Assembly: GCA_958450365.1 (NCBI GenBank)
Contig: CAUEEP010000937.1
Coordinates: forward strand, 1,054,501-1,118,500
Reading direction: 5' to 3'
Origin: Mesorhabditis belari
Taxonomy: Eukaryota > Nematoda > Chromadorea > Rhabditida > Rhabditidae
Length of the DNA stretch: 64,000 nucleotides
Of the stretch, positions 32,901 through 44,239 are shown piece after piece (positions within the stretch are counted from its first letter, which is position 1; every line of letters starts with the position of its first letter). Below the pieces are notes generated by a model. The model had not been told where the DNA came from and searched no databases. It was given only the letters and a program-made list of their open reading frames with translations. The position numbers and the translations under genes were made by a program.

Positions 32901-35900
32901 CATTTGAAATTTGAGCAGAACATGGGTGTTTCTTTGATGGAAAATTGCGTTTTGAAGTTCTATGTCCAAGAGTTTATTCAGTGACGCGAGAAGTCAGATT
33001 CGATCTGGCTAACAGACGCTAGAATTCTAAGTGATTACGGTAGTTGAATACCGATCTCGATTTAACTAGATTGGAGGCAAAGAATTCTCCCCAGTACTTG
33101 TGAATCATCATCATCAGCATCAGTAATAGTTCTTAAACCAATCCTGTGCCAGAAAGGATGCGTTTACAATGAGAACAAAGTACAGGAAAAGGAATAAGAT
33201 ACAGTATTTCGTCTAAAAAGAAAGACTCATTGTTTTTCTAAGTAAAAGAATAAACTTAAAAGAAAAAGAATAAACTTAAAAGAAAGAATAAAGTTAAAAG
33301 AAAAGAAAGTTAAAAAGTGTTTTCTTGATAGATATTGAGGTGTAATATTGGAAAAAAGGAAAAAAAAGGAAAAAAAGGATGATCGAAAAAAAGAAGAGAG
33401 AAAAAAGCTTCATCCATACACACGAAATAATGGAATTTTCGCGTGCCCCATTTCGACTCAATTGTATCACATTTTTTTTTTCGAAAAAATGGCGTTTGTT
33501 GGATGAAAGAGAGGTGAAAAATGAACGGGTTTTTGAGGAGATTTGATGAAATTTGTATGATGACGAGCTAAGCAACATTTCTTGGCGTTTTGCTTGGTTA
33601 AACTTGGCGTTTTGCTTAAAAACGTGTAAATGCAGCGATTCTAGTGCGGCGATTCTAGTGGCGGTGATTCTAGTGGCTGCGATTCTAGTGGCGGCAATTC
33701 TAGTGGCGGTGATTCTAGTGGCGGCAATTCTAGTGGCGGTGATTCTAGTGGCGGCGATTCTACTAGCGGCGATTCTAGTGTGCTGGATAGTGCTCCATGA
33801 CAAAATTTATACCAAAAACTAATATCCAAAAACTAAAATCAATAATATCCATGAATTTTCTACAAGTTGAACTCTCAGGATTTGCCTTGGAAGGTTATGA
33901 GAATTCAGGAAAAAGGGAAAGGAGGCGATGAATGACTGAAGAAACGGAGAGATCGTGGGAATCTTTCTTTTCAATTGGTAAAATGAAAAGAAAACTGATC
34001 TTTTCTTTTATTTTTCTTTTGCTAAGGTCAATCCACGAAATCGGAATCCTCGGAAAAGTTTTTTAAAAATCAAAAAAGTTTCTTTCGCTCTTAAGACTTT
34101 ACTGAAGATTTTACTTTACTTTACTTTACTTTTGATATGAATTTTAGACCTTAATAGATTGAATTTTCAATTCTGAATCTAGATGTGAATCTAGATCTGA
34201 ATCTAGATCTGAATCTAGATCTCGATCTAGATCTCGATCTGAATCTGGATCTGAATCTGAATCTGGATCTGAATCTAGATCTGAATCTAGATCTCGATCT
34301 GAATCTGGATCTGAATCTGAATCTGGATCTGAATCTGGATCTGGATCTGAATCTAGATCTGGATCTAGATCACTTAAAATAAAAGATCTGGATCTGAATC
34401 TGAAGCTGAAGCTAGATCTGAATCCAGATCCCTTAAAATTTGTCGATCTTTCTCTTTAAAACTTACAGCGGTCGATTCGTTGAGCTGCCCGCGCTTCCGA
34501 AAAAGGTTCGATGCCGAAAAAGACGCCATTGATGCTTTCGAATTGATCTAAATAGTAAAACGTGGACGACTGGCTAACAAGGGAAAAGTCTGAGCTCAAA
34601 GTTCGGAATCGATTGGAAACACAGTGCGGAATTGAACCAGGGCAAAAATAGGACCACCGTTTTCACAGAGTAGGCCACTAGGCCATGAGCTCATCTCTGG
34701 AGCAGCGGCAAGAGAAGCTTTATCAAGGGATCTATTGTTTATTTTGTTATTTTGAATCCCGCTCTTACATGCCAGATTCGTCGAGTTTCCGGTGGCTATT
34801 AGCAGCTAATTTTTGTCGCATTTTGTTCGCCATTGCCGCTTCTATGTTCGGCACTGTGTTTTCAGTCGATTTCAAACTTTGAGCTAAGAGCATTCTCGTT
34901 GTAAATACAATAATTCAATCTAGGTTAACTTGTATCCACAATCTACTAATACGGTAATCCAATATGGTAATTTAAAAGCTACCAGAATCTAAAAGCTAAC
35001 AGATACCAGTACCCCCAGTTCTCCATTACAGTAGTTTTGTAACTAGTATCTAGCCCCTAATACAGTAACCTACTACAGTAATCTGATATCAAGCACCTAA
35101 TACAATAAACCGCGTAGTACAGTAAACTAGACACCGAATTTTGTAAAATACTACAGTAATCCGACACCGTACATATAGTATTTAGTTTTTTGACAAATTC
35201 AGAACGACTACTCATTTCTAAGACTTTTATTTTTGTGTCAGCTGCTCGGAAAGTAACCACAAAGAATGTTCAAAGAATCTACGGAGAAACTCGACGAAAG
35301 AATGAGTTTAAACGGATGTGGAAATGATGTGTGATCTATTTCTACGTTATACATCGGCCCTACTTCATAAGCAAGAGTCAAGCCAATCTTTTGTGATCTG
35401 GTCCTCATACCAAAAGTGGGCTAGGTCAACTTTAGGAGCATAGAAACATTTGTGTAAGCATAAGAATCGTGTCGTTATTCAGAGTGGTCAATCAGAAGAA
35501 CAAGTCGGCGTTTCGGGGAAACTAGATGTGGGAAAAAGTCTGATCCAAGTCAAGCTATGCGAAAGGAAAGCCAGAATCTCAACTTAGTCCAGGCTCAGCT
35601 ATTCAAGGCTATTCAAGCTTTTGACTGATTGATTTGACTTGATTTGACTGATTGATTTGACTGATTGCTTCAATGATTTTCTTTCGTTAACCTCGAGGAT
35701 CTTGTGGCAAAGTCGACAAATCTATTCCTCGGACTGTCTTGTGCACTCGCAGTTCGACTCTCTCTCCTTTCCGCTTTCGCTCTTTCTTTTTCTTCTTTTT
35801 CTCTTGCCGCTTCTTCAGCTTTTTCTTCTCGAGTTTTCTTCGGCGTTTTCGGCGAGTCTCCGCTTGATCCTAAAAACTCTTTCTTTACAATATTCAGAAT

Positions 35901-36522
35901 CAGAATTCAGAACAAGTCAGAATTTTAAGGTGAACAAAAGAATTTAAACATGGAAAATCATCAGTATTGAATCTTCAGCGGGGGCACCAGCTTTACAGCT
36001 TTACATCAAGCTTACATCAAGCTTAGCAAAGCTTGCTGTAAAGCTGTAAAGCTAAAGTTATTGGTTTTAATAGTTTTATTGATCAAAAATCTTTGATCGA
36101 ATCGAAAAAGGACTCTATCGAAAAAGGAATATCTTCTAAAGTAAAGTATATTCAAAAATTAGTTTATTTGACGTTAAGTTATTGGTTTTAAAAGGTGACT
36201 AACTGGAATATTGCTTGGAATATTGCCTTAGAATATTGCCTTATGCCGATGGACTGGAGTTTGAGCTTTGAGTTTGAGCTTTGAGTTTGAGTCTTTTTTT
36301 CAACTTACCCTTCTTGTTGAAAGATTGTCGTGAGAAGAGGAGTCTTGATAAGAATAAACGATCAGTGGATGATGGATGATCTTTTTCTTTATGTGATAAA
36401 TGGGGTGATGATGGAGATGGATGGGTGAGGAGGGGTGGATTGTTGGATGAGCCAGCACAGCCACTCGATCCCCAACTCGTCGAGCCAGCCGACGCCGAGC
36501 TTGTCGATGGTCGTCCCTCCAT
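29901..36522 (-). CDS. Unrecognised protein: low-complexity head, charged coiled-coil segments
   Basis: Exons in transcript order: 36522-36309 (ATG, two bases after an acceptor-like ttaccag, so possibly trans-spliced), 35869-35692, 34548-34467, 31334-31190, 30171-30138, 30097-29901 (TAA). Exon 1 is Ser/Pro/Gly-rich ([20 protein letters not shown]). Exon 2 is a Lys/Glu/Arg/Ala helix ([20 protein letters not shown]). Exon 3 reads [20 protein letters not shown], exon 4 [20 protein letters not shown], and the end [20 protein letters not shown] plus a basic tail. Junctions 1-2, 3-4, 4-5 and 5-6 are in phase. Junction 2-3 is not, so one exon between 34549 and 35691 is missing from my model. The last acceptor (gattaag) is weak. 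I do not recognise the family and infer no function. Confidence 0.6.
30750..31155 (+). repeat. 25-bp minisatellite (gagatcttcaagagaagcttcaaag)
   Basis: About sixteen copies with agcttcaaa or agattccaa variants, in intron 4 of the minus-strand gene. The open plus-strand frame ([15 protein letters not shown]) is a period artefact: three 25-bp units restore frame. Confidence 0.9.
32152..32777. mobile_element. MITE with ~140-bp inverted repeats
   Basis: The left TCATATGGTGG...GGCTCAGAAGGAAGTAAGGA (32152-32221) is matched inverted at 32710-32777. A second block (tagtagtgcaccctgagc) at 32265 is matched at 32675-32695. The loop is mostly an agcttctgc array. There is no coding capacity. Confidence 0.85.
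32395..32640 (+). repeat. 9-bp array (agcttctgc)
   Basis: Tandem agcttctgc/agcttctac units fill the loop between the arms of the MITE at 32152-32777. Confidence 0.9.
33640..33785 (+). repeat. 15-bp array (gattctagtggcggc)
   Basis: About nine tandem copies with minor changes, in intron 3 of the minus-strand gene. Confidence 0.85.
34180..34378 (+). repeat. 6-bp-based array (gatctg aatcta)
   Basis: Tandem gatctgaatcta, gatctcgatcta and gatctggatctg units. The open frame (LNLDLDLN) is a period artefact. Confidence 0.9.
34591..34885. repeat. Fold-back element with tRNA-like core
   Basis: The left arm gagctcaaagttcggaatcg is paired with cagtcgatttcaaactttga at the right end. A tRNA-like core on the minus strand (GGCCTAGTGGCC near 34668-34682 and GGTTCAATTCCGC near 34631-34643) lies in the left half. 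The right half carries the motif agcagctaatttttg, shared with other members. Confidence 0.5.
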
Positions 36523-37204
36523 TTCTGGTAATTTGTGATCATTGAAATTTTGGATAACATGCAAATTTTGTTTTCATTCCGAGATGGAAAGTTGTTGGAA
36601 TCATTTCAAGGAGAAGAGAGAAGAAAAGACAACAAAAAACACGTCCATTTTTCCAAGCTATTAGGGTGGACTTGCTAACAGTCGCTGGATCTAGATTCAG
36701 ATTGCTAACAGTCGCGCAACTCCAGGCGCTTGATCTAGTCTCCAGTCTTCAACGATAAACTTTTTGATTTAAAAGCTAAGTCTTTAAGCTAAGGCTTTAA
36801 GCTATCCAATAATACTCATCACTAATCTTTTTCTTTTAAAAAAGGTCGATCAAAAAGCTTAGCAAAAAGCTCAAAAAGCTCGTTAAGACTTCACGAGACA
36901 ATTCCTCGTTATGTGTATCAGCAAAACTGTACTAGGATCGATTTCCCCGATCAAATCAATTGTTGGCTTTGGTGTGGCTTGAAGTCTTCAACGATTTCCG
37001 ATTTTGGCTTAGCTTTTCATAGGTCAAACAAAGCTAAACTAAACAAAAGACAAGATTTTGACTAGATTCCCGATGACTTTTGACTTTTGGCTCAATATTT
37101 TGGAGCATATTATGGTACTTTATGGTTTATCTAAAAGAAATCCGATGTCTGATTGGCTGTATTTTATTGAATACTAAACAATGTGACATTTTTTGACACG
37201 GGAA

Positions 37205-37375
37205 CGGTCTATTGGAACCGTATCCGAATCATATTGGAACCATATTGGAACCGTATTGAAAACATATTGGAACCGTATTGAAACCATATTGAAAACATAT
37301 TGGAACCGTATTGAAACCATATTGGAACCATATTGGAACCACATTGAAACCATATTGGAACCATATTGGAACCAT
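37205..37375 (+). repeat. 11-bp array (accatattgga)
   Basis: Tandem accatattgga, accgtattgga and accatattgaa units in a non-coding region. Confidence 0.9.
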
Positions 37376-37380
37376 TGTTC

Positions 37381-37578
37381 TCAGCTCGAAGTTGAGAGTC
37401 AATTCGAGTGCATTTTATAGAACCGGACATGCTGATGACGATTGCTCGCGTTTCCGTGTGCGTCCGCAGCTAATTTTTGCAGCTTCGGAATCAGCAGGTT
37501 CGATTCTATAAGATCGATTCTATAAGCTCAAATCGATTCTATCGCCTTGGCTCAAATCGATTCTCAACTTCGAGCTGA
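37381..37578. repeat. Fold-back element, short
   Basis: The left arm tcagctcgaagttgagagtc pairs with gattctcaacttcgagctga at 37559-37578. The middle contains cagctaatttttgcagcttc and ggaatcagcagg, the dispersed motif of the tRNA-like fold-back family. Confidence 0.55.
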
Positions 37579-38149
37579 TCATTATTATTATCTATTTTTG
37601 CACCACCAAGTCGACCAAAGTTCACCCCAACTAATCGCACTCTACGGTACACATAACTAATCCGAACTAATCGACTACGGTACACATAACTACTCCAGAA
37701 AGTCTACATCTTCAAAAAGATCAATAGAATGATGTGAGAAAAAAAGGAGACAAAGGTCGGGGGCAAAAATGGGGATGGAAATTTTTGCGAAAATTTGTGT
37801 GTCTCGGGAATGGGGGAAAAAGCGGGAGAATGAGAAGGGAAGAAAGAAATGAGATGAGGTCGAGTCAATTTTGGGACAAAAGCCTTCTTTCTCTTTTTTA
37901 CTCGACTCTTCCCCCTTCCCGTTGTCTCATTAAACTCTCCGCCTCTTAATTAGTCGAGGAGAGCGCTGTTGAGGTGAGGTGAGGTGGGGAAGGGACGCAA
38001 CGAGTACGGAGGTTATGCCCATGAATCTCCTCAGCAACTTTGTGCACGATGAAGCTAAATAATCGTATCACACCATCTGAACCATTAGATTTTTTTTGTC
38101 TTTATTGCTTGTAGTACTTAGTTTTCTTCTACCACTGTAATATTGGGTT

Positions 38150-38240
38150 GGTGAATTGGTGAATTGGTGTATTGGTTAGTGTCGCCGTTTCAAAAAAGGC
38201 AAACCCACCCGGGTTCGACTCCGGCTTCGGATTTCTATTG
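38150..38240 (+). pseudogene. tRNA-like sequence
   Basis: It reads TGTATTGGTTAGTGTCGCCG (D-arm-like), an anticodon-like hairpin GCCGTTTCAAAAAAGGC and CCCGGGTTCGACTCCGG (T arm). The acceptor stem is missing. It is preceded by a piece of mariner-type terminal repeat (attgggttggtgaattgg). Confidence 0.4.
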
Positions 38241-38447
38241 AATAGGATCAAAATTAAGTAAATTAAATCTAGAGTCGGATCGTTTTTAACCCGCTATGGG
38301 TCCGGTTATGTTGTTGTTGCAGTTTCTTATGATGTTACAGTCTGATTTCGCATCGAATAGGATTAAAATTGAGTAGAATAGACAAAGCTGAAGGGGAAGA
38401 TTACGATCGCATTTTTCAAATTATCCACGCGTTACTCTCGAGAAATA

Positions 38448-38545
38448 TTGGGTTGGTGAATTGAAAACTGCGGGTTATTGTCATATGTGACAGTTTGAAC
38501 ACTTTCTTCAAAAGAAATCCATTTAGGTGTCAATGGAAAAAAAGA
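38448..38545 (+). mobile_element. Left end of a mariner-type MITE
   Basis: It starts TTGGGTTGGTGAATTGAAAA and continues through caatgg. It matches the first ~100 bp of the complete copy at 38818-39328. The right end is missing. Confidence 0.65.
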
Positions 38546-38817
38546 AAAGAAAGACTGAAAAAATAAAACACGACGAAAGACTGAAAAATGAAAAATGAAA
38601 AATTCTTTGTGGCGGGGTCCTTTTATTGCGTCGGGTTACGGTAGTTTCCGACGTTTGGCGCGGAAACGTCTGAAAGGCAAAGTGTACGGTGGACGGTCCG
38701 AAAGGCATCTGTCGTCAGAATTTTATTATTTCAGGAGATAATTCCTTTAAATCGATTTAAAGTAAAAGGAAATTAAACCCAATTTGTTTAATTACTTTTT
38801 TAATTATTATTTTTAAT

Positions 38818-39328
38818 TTATTGGGTTGGTGAATTTGAAAACTGCCGGCTATTGTCATATGTGACAGTTTCAGGACTTTCTTTAAAAGAAACCCATTTTG
38901 GTGTCAATGGAAAAGTTGTAGAGAATCAAAAATGAAGCTTATATCCAAATTTTCAGAACGATTCAAAAACTGATTTTCAAGAAATGCCCAAATTTACGAA
39001 TGCATTGCATTTTTTTACAAAACTTGCATTTTAAGCGAAACTACTAAGTGTATCTTTTTGGAAATTTGGCTATAAGCCTAATTTTTGATTCTCTACAACT
39101 TTTCTATTGACACCAAAATGGGTTTCTTTTGAAGAAAGTGCTCAAACTGGGACATTCCTCCATTTTTGAGTCTCACACACAAACAAAAATCCTACTACGA
39201 AAGAGGAATCCGCAAATTGCCCGTAAAATGCGCAGAAGTCGTCAATAATAATGGAAATTATTTGGAATGAATTGATGGTTTTGTGCTTAGTTCAAAGTCC
39301 GGCAGTTTTCAATTCACCAACCCAATAT
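38818..39328. mobile_element. Mariner-type MITE with long inverted ends
   Basis: TA-flanked ends TTGGGTTGGTGAATTTGAAA and the inverted complement at 39300-39326. Subterminal sequence (tttggtgtcaatggaaaagt and tagagaatcaaaaat) is also inverted at 39070-39125. About 510 bp, no ORF. Confidence 0.85.
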
Positions 39329-39342
39329 TTAAGTTTTTCAGG

Positions 39343-39815
39343 GAAATGGTACCTAGTGAGTCGCTAATCGATTATCAAAAAGGCCAAATTGATCTTCTGC
39401 ATAGTCAAGGAGTGTTTAATCGAAAAATTGCTAAAAAAATGAAATCTTCTCATCGAACGATTGCCAGATACCTTGAAAACCCGGCTGAATATGGAAAAAA
39501 GAAACGAACAAACTTTCTGATCGAGATCAGATCAGCTCAGATCAAAAGAAGCTTTCTGTCTGATCTGATCTGATGGAGCTTTCTGATCTGATCGAAATTT
39601 CCGTCACATTGCTAACAGCATTCATGAAAAATCGATATCTCAATTCAAAAAAAGAGCTCAACCTTAATGTTTCCAAAATGACAATTTGGCGATCTCTCCA
39701 AATCGCCTTAGATCACTCAGGAAAAGTTGATGAAGCAACCAGTATTAAAACAGAAGCATAAGGATGCTAGATTGGCATTTGCACAGGCACTAATGGCAAA
39801 AGATTGGCAAAAGAT
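39343..39815 (+). pseudogene. Tc3/Tc1-like transposase remnant
   Basis: From ATG 39346 it reads MVPSESLIDYQKGQIDLLHS, then KIAKKMKSSHRTIARYLENP and EYGKKKR, the first helix-turn-helix of a Tc3-like transposase (compare YLKDP.SYG in Tc3). A tctgatctgatc duplication breaks the frame. Then LNLNVSKMTIWRSLQ (second HTH) appears, and after another shift KHKDARLAFAQALM. The catalytic domain is missing. Confidence 0.75.
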
Positions 39816-39819
39816 ATAA

Positions 39820-40540
39820 AGCAAATGATATAAGCCTTCAATTGCACTCGTTAGCAAGACAAAGCTATAAGTCAGGCCCAGTCTGACCCTGAAATCCGTG
39901 GAGTGAGCAATGAGCAAGTTCAGTTAATGGCTGAAAAGAAAATTGGCGTTTAATTGGCTTCAGATTGAAATGGCTGGTTATCTTTGCTTTGTTTTAAAAG
40001 ATTTGGTGACAAAGCTTCAGCAAATCTTGCTAAAACTTCAGCAATTTGTACCGGAATAGTTTTTCCGGGGCAGGCCAGTGCCAGACTTGCTGCGGGGTCA
40101 GTCTGGTCAGTCTGGACAGTCTGGTCAATCTGAACAGTCTAGTCAATCAGTCTGGACAGTCTAGTCAATCAATCTGATCAGTCTGGTCAATCTGAACAGT
40201 CTAGTCAATCAGTCTGGTCATTCTGGACATAGCTTTGGTCTTGCCTTGCCTAGAATCTGACTGGAAAATCTCTGTTCAGCAATGAGTAACCTTCCATTAT
40301 AGCTATTATTGAAAAATCAAAATAAAAGCTTTTGGCTACTGTAAACTATCAAAGAAATGATGAAAAAGAGAGAAAAAAAACCATGAATAACAAAGGGAAT
40401 CTTGTTGGTGGTGTGCGAAGAATTTTCTTTATTATCAAAAATGTCAAAGTGTGCGGGGGGAGAATTCAATTTGTGCTTTTTGATGAAATGAGAAAAGAAG
40501 ACATTGAATTTTTGAATCGAGAGAAAGGGTTTTCATTTCG
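39820..40540. other. Non-coding stretch with small array
   Basis: It contains an array of agtctggtcaatctgaac units (40090-40225). No exon with signals was found. Confidence 0.5.
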
Positions 40541-40541
40541 A

Positions 40542-40606
40542 TTAGTCCTCTTCACCCTCATAGATTGACTCTGACATCATCAGCACACCCACATCGCCTT
40601 TTTGCT
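40542..40606 (-). CDS. Possible 3'-terminal exon of an unidentified gene
   Basis: After the acceptor-like aaaacccag, the minus strand reads QKGDVGVLMMSESIYEGEED and stops (TAA). The acidic end and acceptor look genuine, but no upstream exon was found and the frame also stays open through the presumed intron. I cannot assign it. Confidence 0.3.
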
Positions 40607-41570
40607 CTGGGTTTTGGGTTTGAATGATTGGTGAGTAGGTCAAATAGCCAAAAATGGAAAGTGAAACTAAACCCGGATGAACTTTGAACTTAATTTGATG
40701 CTGGAGGACAATGCTCAAGCTCAAGATCTGTCAGTCGAGGCTGGAGGACAATGCTCAAGCTCAAGAGCTGTCAGTCGATGCTGGAGGACAATGCTCAAGC
40801 TCTGTCAATCGATCAGACTCAATAAAATGAATATCTCCAATCGATTTCCAATTCCGGCTACAAATTTACAGCTGAATATCCTTTTTTGGCAATTTACAAG
40901 CAAAAGAGAGTTCTTTCCGGATCTTTTGAAAAAAAGCTGGGTATTTTGAACGGATCATCACACTTTGAAGGCCTATAACTTTGTCTAGAGATAATATTTT
41001 TGCTAACTATTTATATCATTGTACAGAGGACATTTCAGGCTTTCAAATGATACCTAATAGAGCTTGATTGGATAATCTAGTCCAAGAAAATCAGAGCCAA
41101 GTCAGCAAATGAAGCCTCTCCGACTCGGGTGTCGTGTCGCCTTGTTTGCATGGGAATATTTCATTCCCACAAATGTCTCTGTCACTATACCCAAATCTTT
41201 GAGATCAATTTTTCCTTTATCTTTGGCTTCATTCTGGCTGCATTCTTGCTACAATTTCTACATCATTGAATGCTTGAATAGTAGCCAAAGAGAGAGAAAA
41301 GGCGATTGAATTTGTCAGCCTTTGTCTCTTGATTTTCTTTGACTCCAATCAATCTCTATTTGGTCTTATTTTAAAAGTCTTAAGTATCATTCTAGAAAAG
41401 TTAACAATACTATTGTCTTTAAACAAAGAAACCGATGGGTTTGTTAAACAAAGAAACCGATGGTTTAAAGGAGGTGAAAAAGGAGTGTTTTTGTGTTATT
41501 AGCTTGGTATGCAAGGTTATTTTTTTGATCTCATCAGATGTCAAAAAATACTTCCAAAAGTCACGATGGT
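40607..41570. other. Non-coding stretch, nothing recognised
   Basis: A three-copy ~60-bp repeat (gctggaggacaatgctcaag, 40695-40805) occurs. The remainder shows no exon or RNA gene. Confidence 0.5.
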
Positions 41571-41574
41571 AAGC

Positions 41575-43065
41575 TTTGCATAGAAGAAAAGAGCTCAGGG
41601 TGCTCAGGGTGACTCGTATGGCTTTGTGGACATCAGTGGGGTCGTTGGGGAGCCATTTCCCGCTTCAATATGATTTCCCAAGAACGTGTAAATGGTTTTC
41701 AATGGTAACATGAGTGCATCCGAACTTTTCTGCTAATTTTCTACACTTTTGCAATGGATTCAAGTCGACAGTCGAGTCGAGCGTAGAAGAAAAGAGCTCA
41801 GGGTGACTCGTATGGCTTTGTGGGCATCAGTGAGGTCGTTGGGGAGCTTCGATATATTTCCCGCTTCGATATATTTCCCGCTTCGATATGATTTCCCAAG
41901 AGCGTGTAAATGGTTTTCAATGGTAACATGAGTGCATCCGAACTTTTCTGCTAATTTTCTACACTTTGGCGATGGATTCAAGTCGATCTCGTTCAGTAGC
42001 AGCTGATCGTCGAAAGTAATGTAACAGCTGATTGTCCAAAGGTGGCTTTCCATGTGGTGCATCTTCCAATGACTCGTTTCCCGTTTTGAAGCGATCGTAC
42101 CAAACACAACATTGTTTGTTGAGCAGCATAAGAGCAGCATAAGAGCAGCATAAGAGCAGCATAAGAACAGCTTCTCCAAAAACAGTACAAATGTTCTGAT
42201 GGCATTCCGTAGCTTTCTTGTTTAACTTGAATTCAAAGAATATGGCCTGCCAGTCAATATGGCAGGCCTAATTTTAAATTTTTTGGTCATCCATCTTTTC
42301 GAGCTGAAACAATACAAATATTATTCAAAACAAAAAAGTTTTTGCAAAAAAAAACAAGCACATTTTGACATATTATTGAGAAAAATCCTAGACAGCGAGA
42401 CAGCGAATTTTCTTCGTAACTCTTCGTAACGACAGGGCAATATTTTTTGCCCTGTCGTTACGAATCCACCACATGGAAAGCCACCGATTACTTTGGACGA
42501 TCAGCTGTTACTGAACGAGGTCGACTTGAATCAATCGCGAAAATGTAGAAAATTAGCAGAGTTCGGATTAAGTTCGAATTAAGTTCGGATGCACTCATGT
42601 TACCATTGAAAACCATTTACACGTTCTTGGGAAATCATATTGAAGGGGGAAATATATCGAAGCTCCCCCACGACCTCACTGATGCCCACAAAGCCATACG
42701 AGTCACCCTGAGCACCCTGAGCTCTTTTCTTCTACGCTCGACTCGACTGTCGACTTGAATCCACCACGAAAGTGTAGAAAATTAGCAGAAAAGTTCGGAT
42801 GCACTCATGTTATCATTGAAAACCATTTACACGCTCTTGGGAAATCATATCGAAGCGGGAAAAATATCGAAGCTCCCCAACGACCTCACTGATGCCCACA
42901 AAGCCATACGAGTCACCCTGAGCTCTTTTCTTCTACGCTCGACTCGACTGTCGACTTGAATCCAACGCGAAAGTGTAGAAAATTAGCAGAAAAGTTCGGA
43001 TGCACTCATGTTATCATTGAAAACCATTTACACGTTCTTGGGAAATCATATCGAAGCAATATTTT
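41575..43065. mobile_element. Inverted array of mariner transposase fragments
   Basis: On the minus strand, 41760-42180 encodes the N-terminal DNA-binding part of a mariner transposase, frameshifted (VWYDRFKTGNESLEDAPHGK, then KLAEKFGCTHVTIENHLHAL), with a second partial copy at 41575-41760. On the plus strand the same sequence is repeated in at least three partial tandem copies (about 42466-42760, 42750-42960, 42955-43065). The arms face each other around 42440 and could form a long hairpin. No copy has the catalytic domain. Confidence 0.85.
42423..42464. repeat. Perfect 18-bp hairpin at the centre of the inverted array
   Basis: TTCGTAACGACAGGGCAA (42423-42440) and its exact complement (42447-42464) are separated by six bases. 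It lies at the symmetry point of the mariner inverted array. Confidence 0.9.
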
Positions 43066-43424
43066 TTGTAGAAAATAACCTTTCATATCTACCAAGCTAA
43101 TATTTAAACAAAGAATTAAAATGAGTTGTTGAGTAGTTAAGCGGAGTTGAAAAACGACTGTTTCCCGTTAAGAGTAAATGATAAAAAGCTATCCAAATAT
43201 CGAATTAAAAGCATTCTTTTGAATGGTAATATATTGTCAATCAGAAAATGAAAATGGTAAAATTTGAGATCGATCAAATTGAGACCAAATGGGGACAGGT
43301 GTTTTCCATCTAAATGTGTATTTTCAATAAACCAAATGGAAAAAAGAAAAAAAAAACAACTAGTACTAAAGTTTTTGGTTGTCAAGGGTAGCAAAATTTT
43401 GCGAACAAATGGGATTCTGGCAAG

Positions 43425-43502
43425 TACCATTACCAAATTCTGGCAAGTACCATTACCAAATTCTAGCCAGTACCATTACCAAATTCTGGCAAGTACCATT
43501 TG
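43425..43502 (+). repeat. 24-bp array (caagtaccattaccaaattctgg)
   Basis: Three to four tandem copies in non-coding sequence. Confidence 0.75.
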
Positions 43503-43914
43503 GGGAAATTCGAAAAGTTTCATGAAAAAAAAACAGAAAAACAAGAAAGCTTTGGAAGAGAAATCTCATTGAATTCTTATTGAAGAAAATGGCTGGTTAT
43601 TAACTTAGCAAGACTGTTAGCATTGGCATTGAATGTCTAATGTACAGCGGAGTAAAATTGCGAGTAAAAACTCTGTTACACGAGTAAAAATGACCAAAAA
43701 AAACGGTCAAAAATGGCCAAAAGAAGAGAGAATTTTTTCGTGCTCTAAAGCATTTTAAAGAAACGGGTTTTAATGAAGATCGTAAAGGATGAGAATGCCA
43801 CCAAAGAATGCCAACAATTCAACAAATTGTTGAAAGGTTTTTGATTGACACCGGAAGTTCCTCTTCACGGATGAAAAATTGTGATATAACAGTTGTAAAC
43901 AGATTAGCCCTTTG

Positions 43915-44238
43915 TTTATAGACTTTTTCAAATTTAAACCGCGGTCAGGGCCCAGAAGTGGCTCATTCCTTTTGCAAATTCCCTTTGCTTCCAATGCCTC
44001 TTTATCAAATTCATTTCCCGTTAGAGCCGCTAGATTATGGAACTTGCTCCCAAACGACATACGAGAAATTCAGTCGCTTTTCATATTCAAGAAACGTATC
44101 GATGCTTTAGATCTAGTGGCTCTTTGCCGTAAGTAATTGGCTTATTGATTTCAGTATGTATTGTATGATTAAGTATCACTGTGCATTTCTCTATGATTTC
44201 TTTCACTTTATCGTTTGAATAAAGTATTATTATTATAT
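43915..44238 (+). mobile_element. 3' end of a non-LTR retrotransposon (LINE)
   Basis: One frame reads RSGSFLLQIPFASNASLSNS, then FPVRAARLWNLLPNDIREIQ and FKKRIDALD, and stops. This is the conserved tail of the reverse-transcriptase protein of jockey/CR1-like LINEs. About 100 bp of UTR follows, ending in gaataaagtattattattat, a typical short 3' tail. The 5' part is lost, as usual for truncated insertions. Confidence 0.8.
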
Positions 44239-44239
44239 C

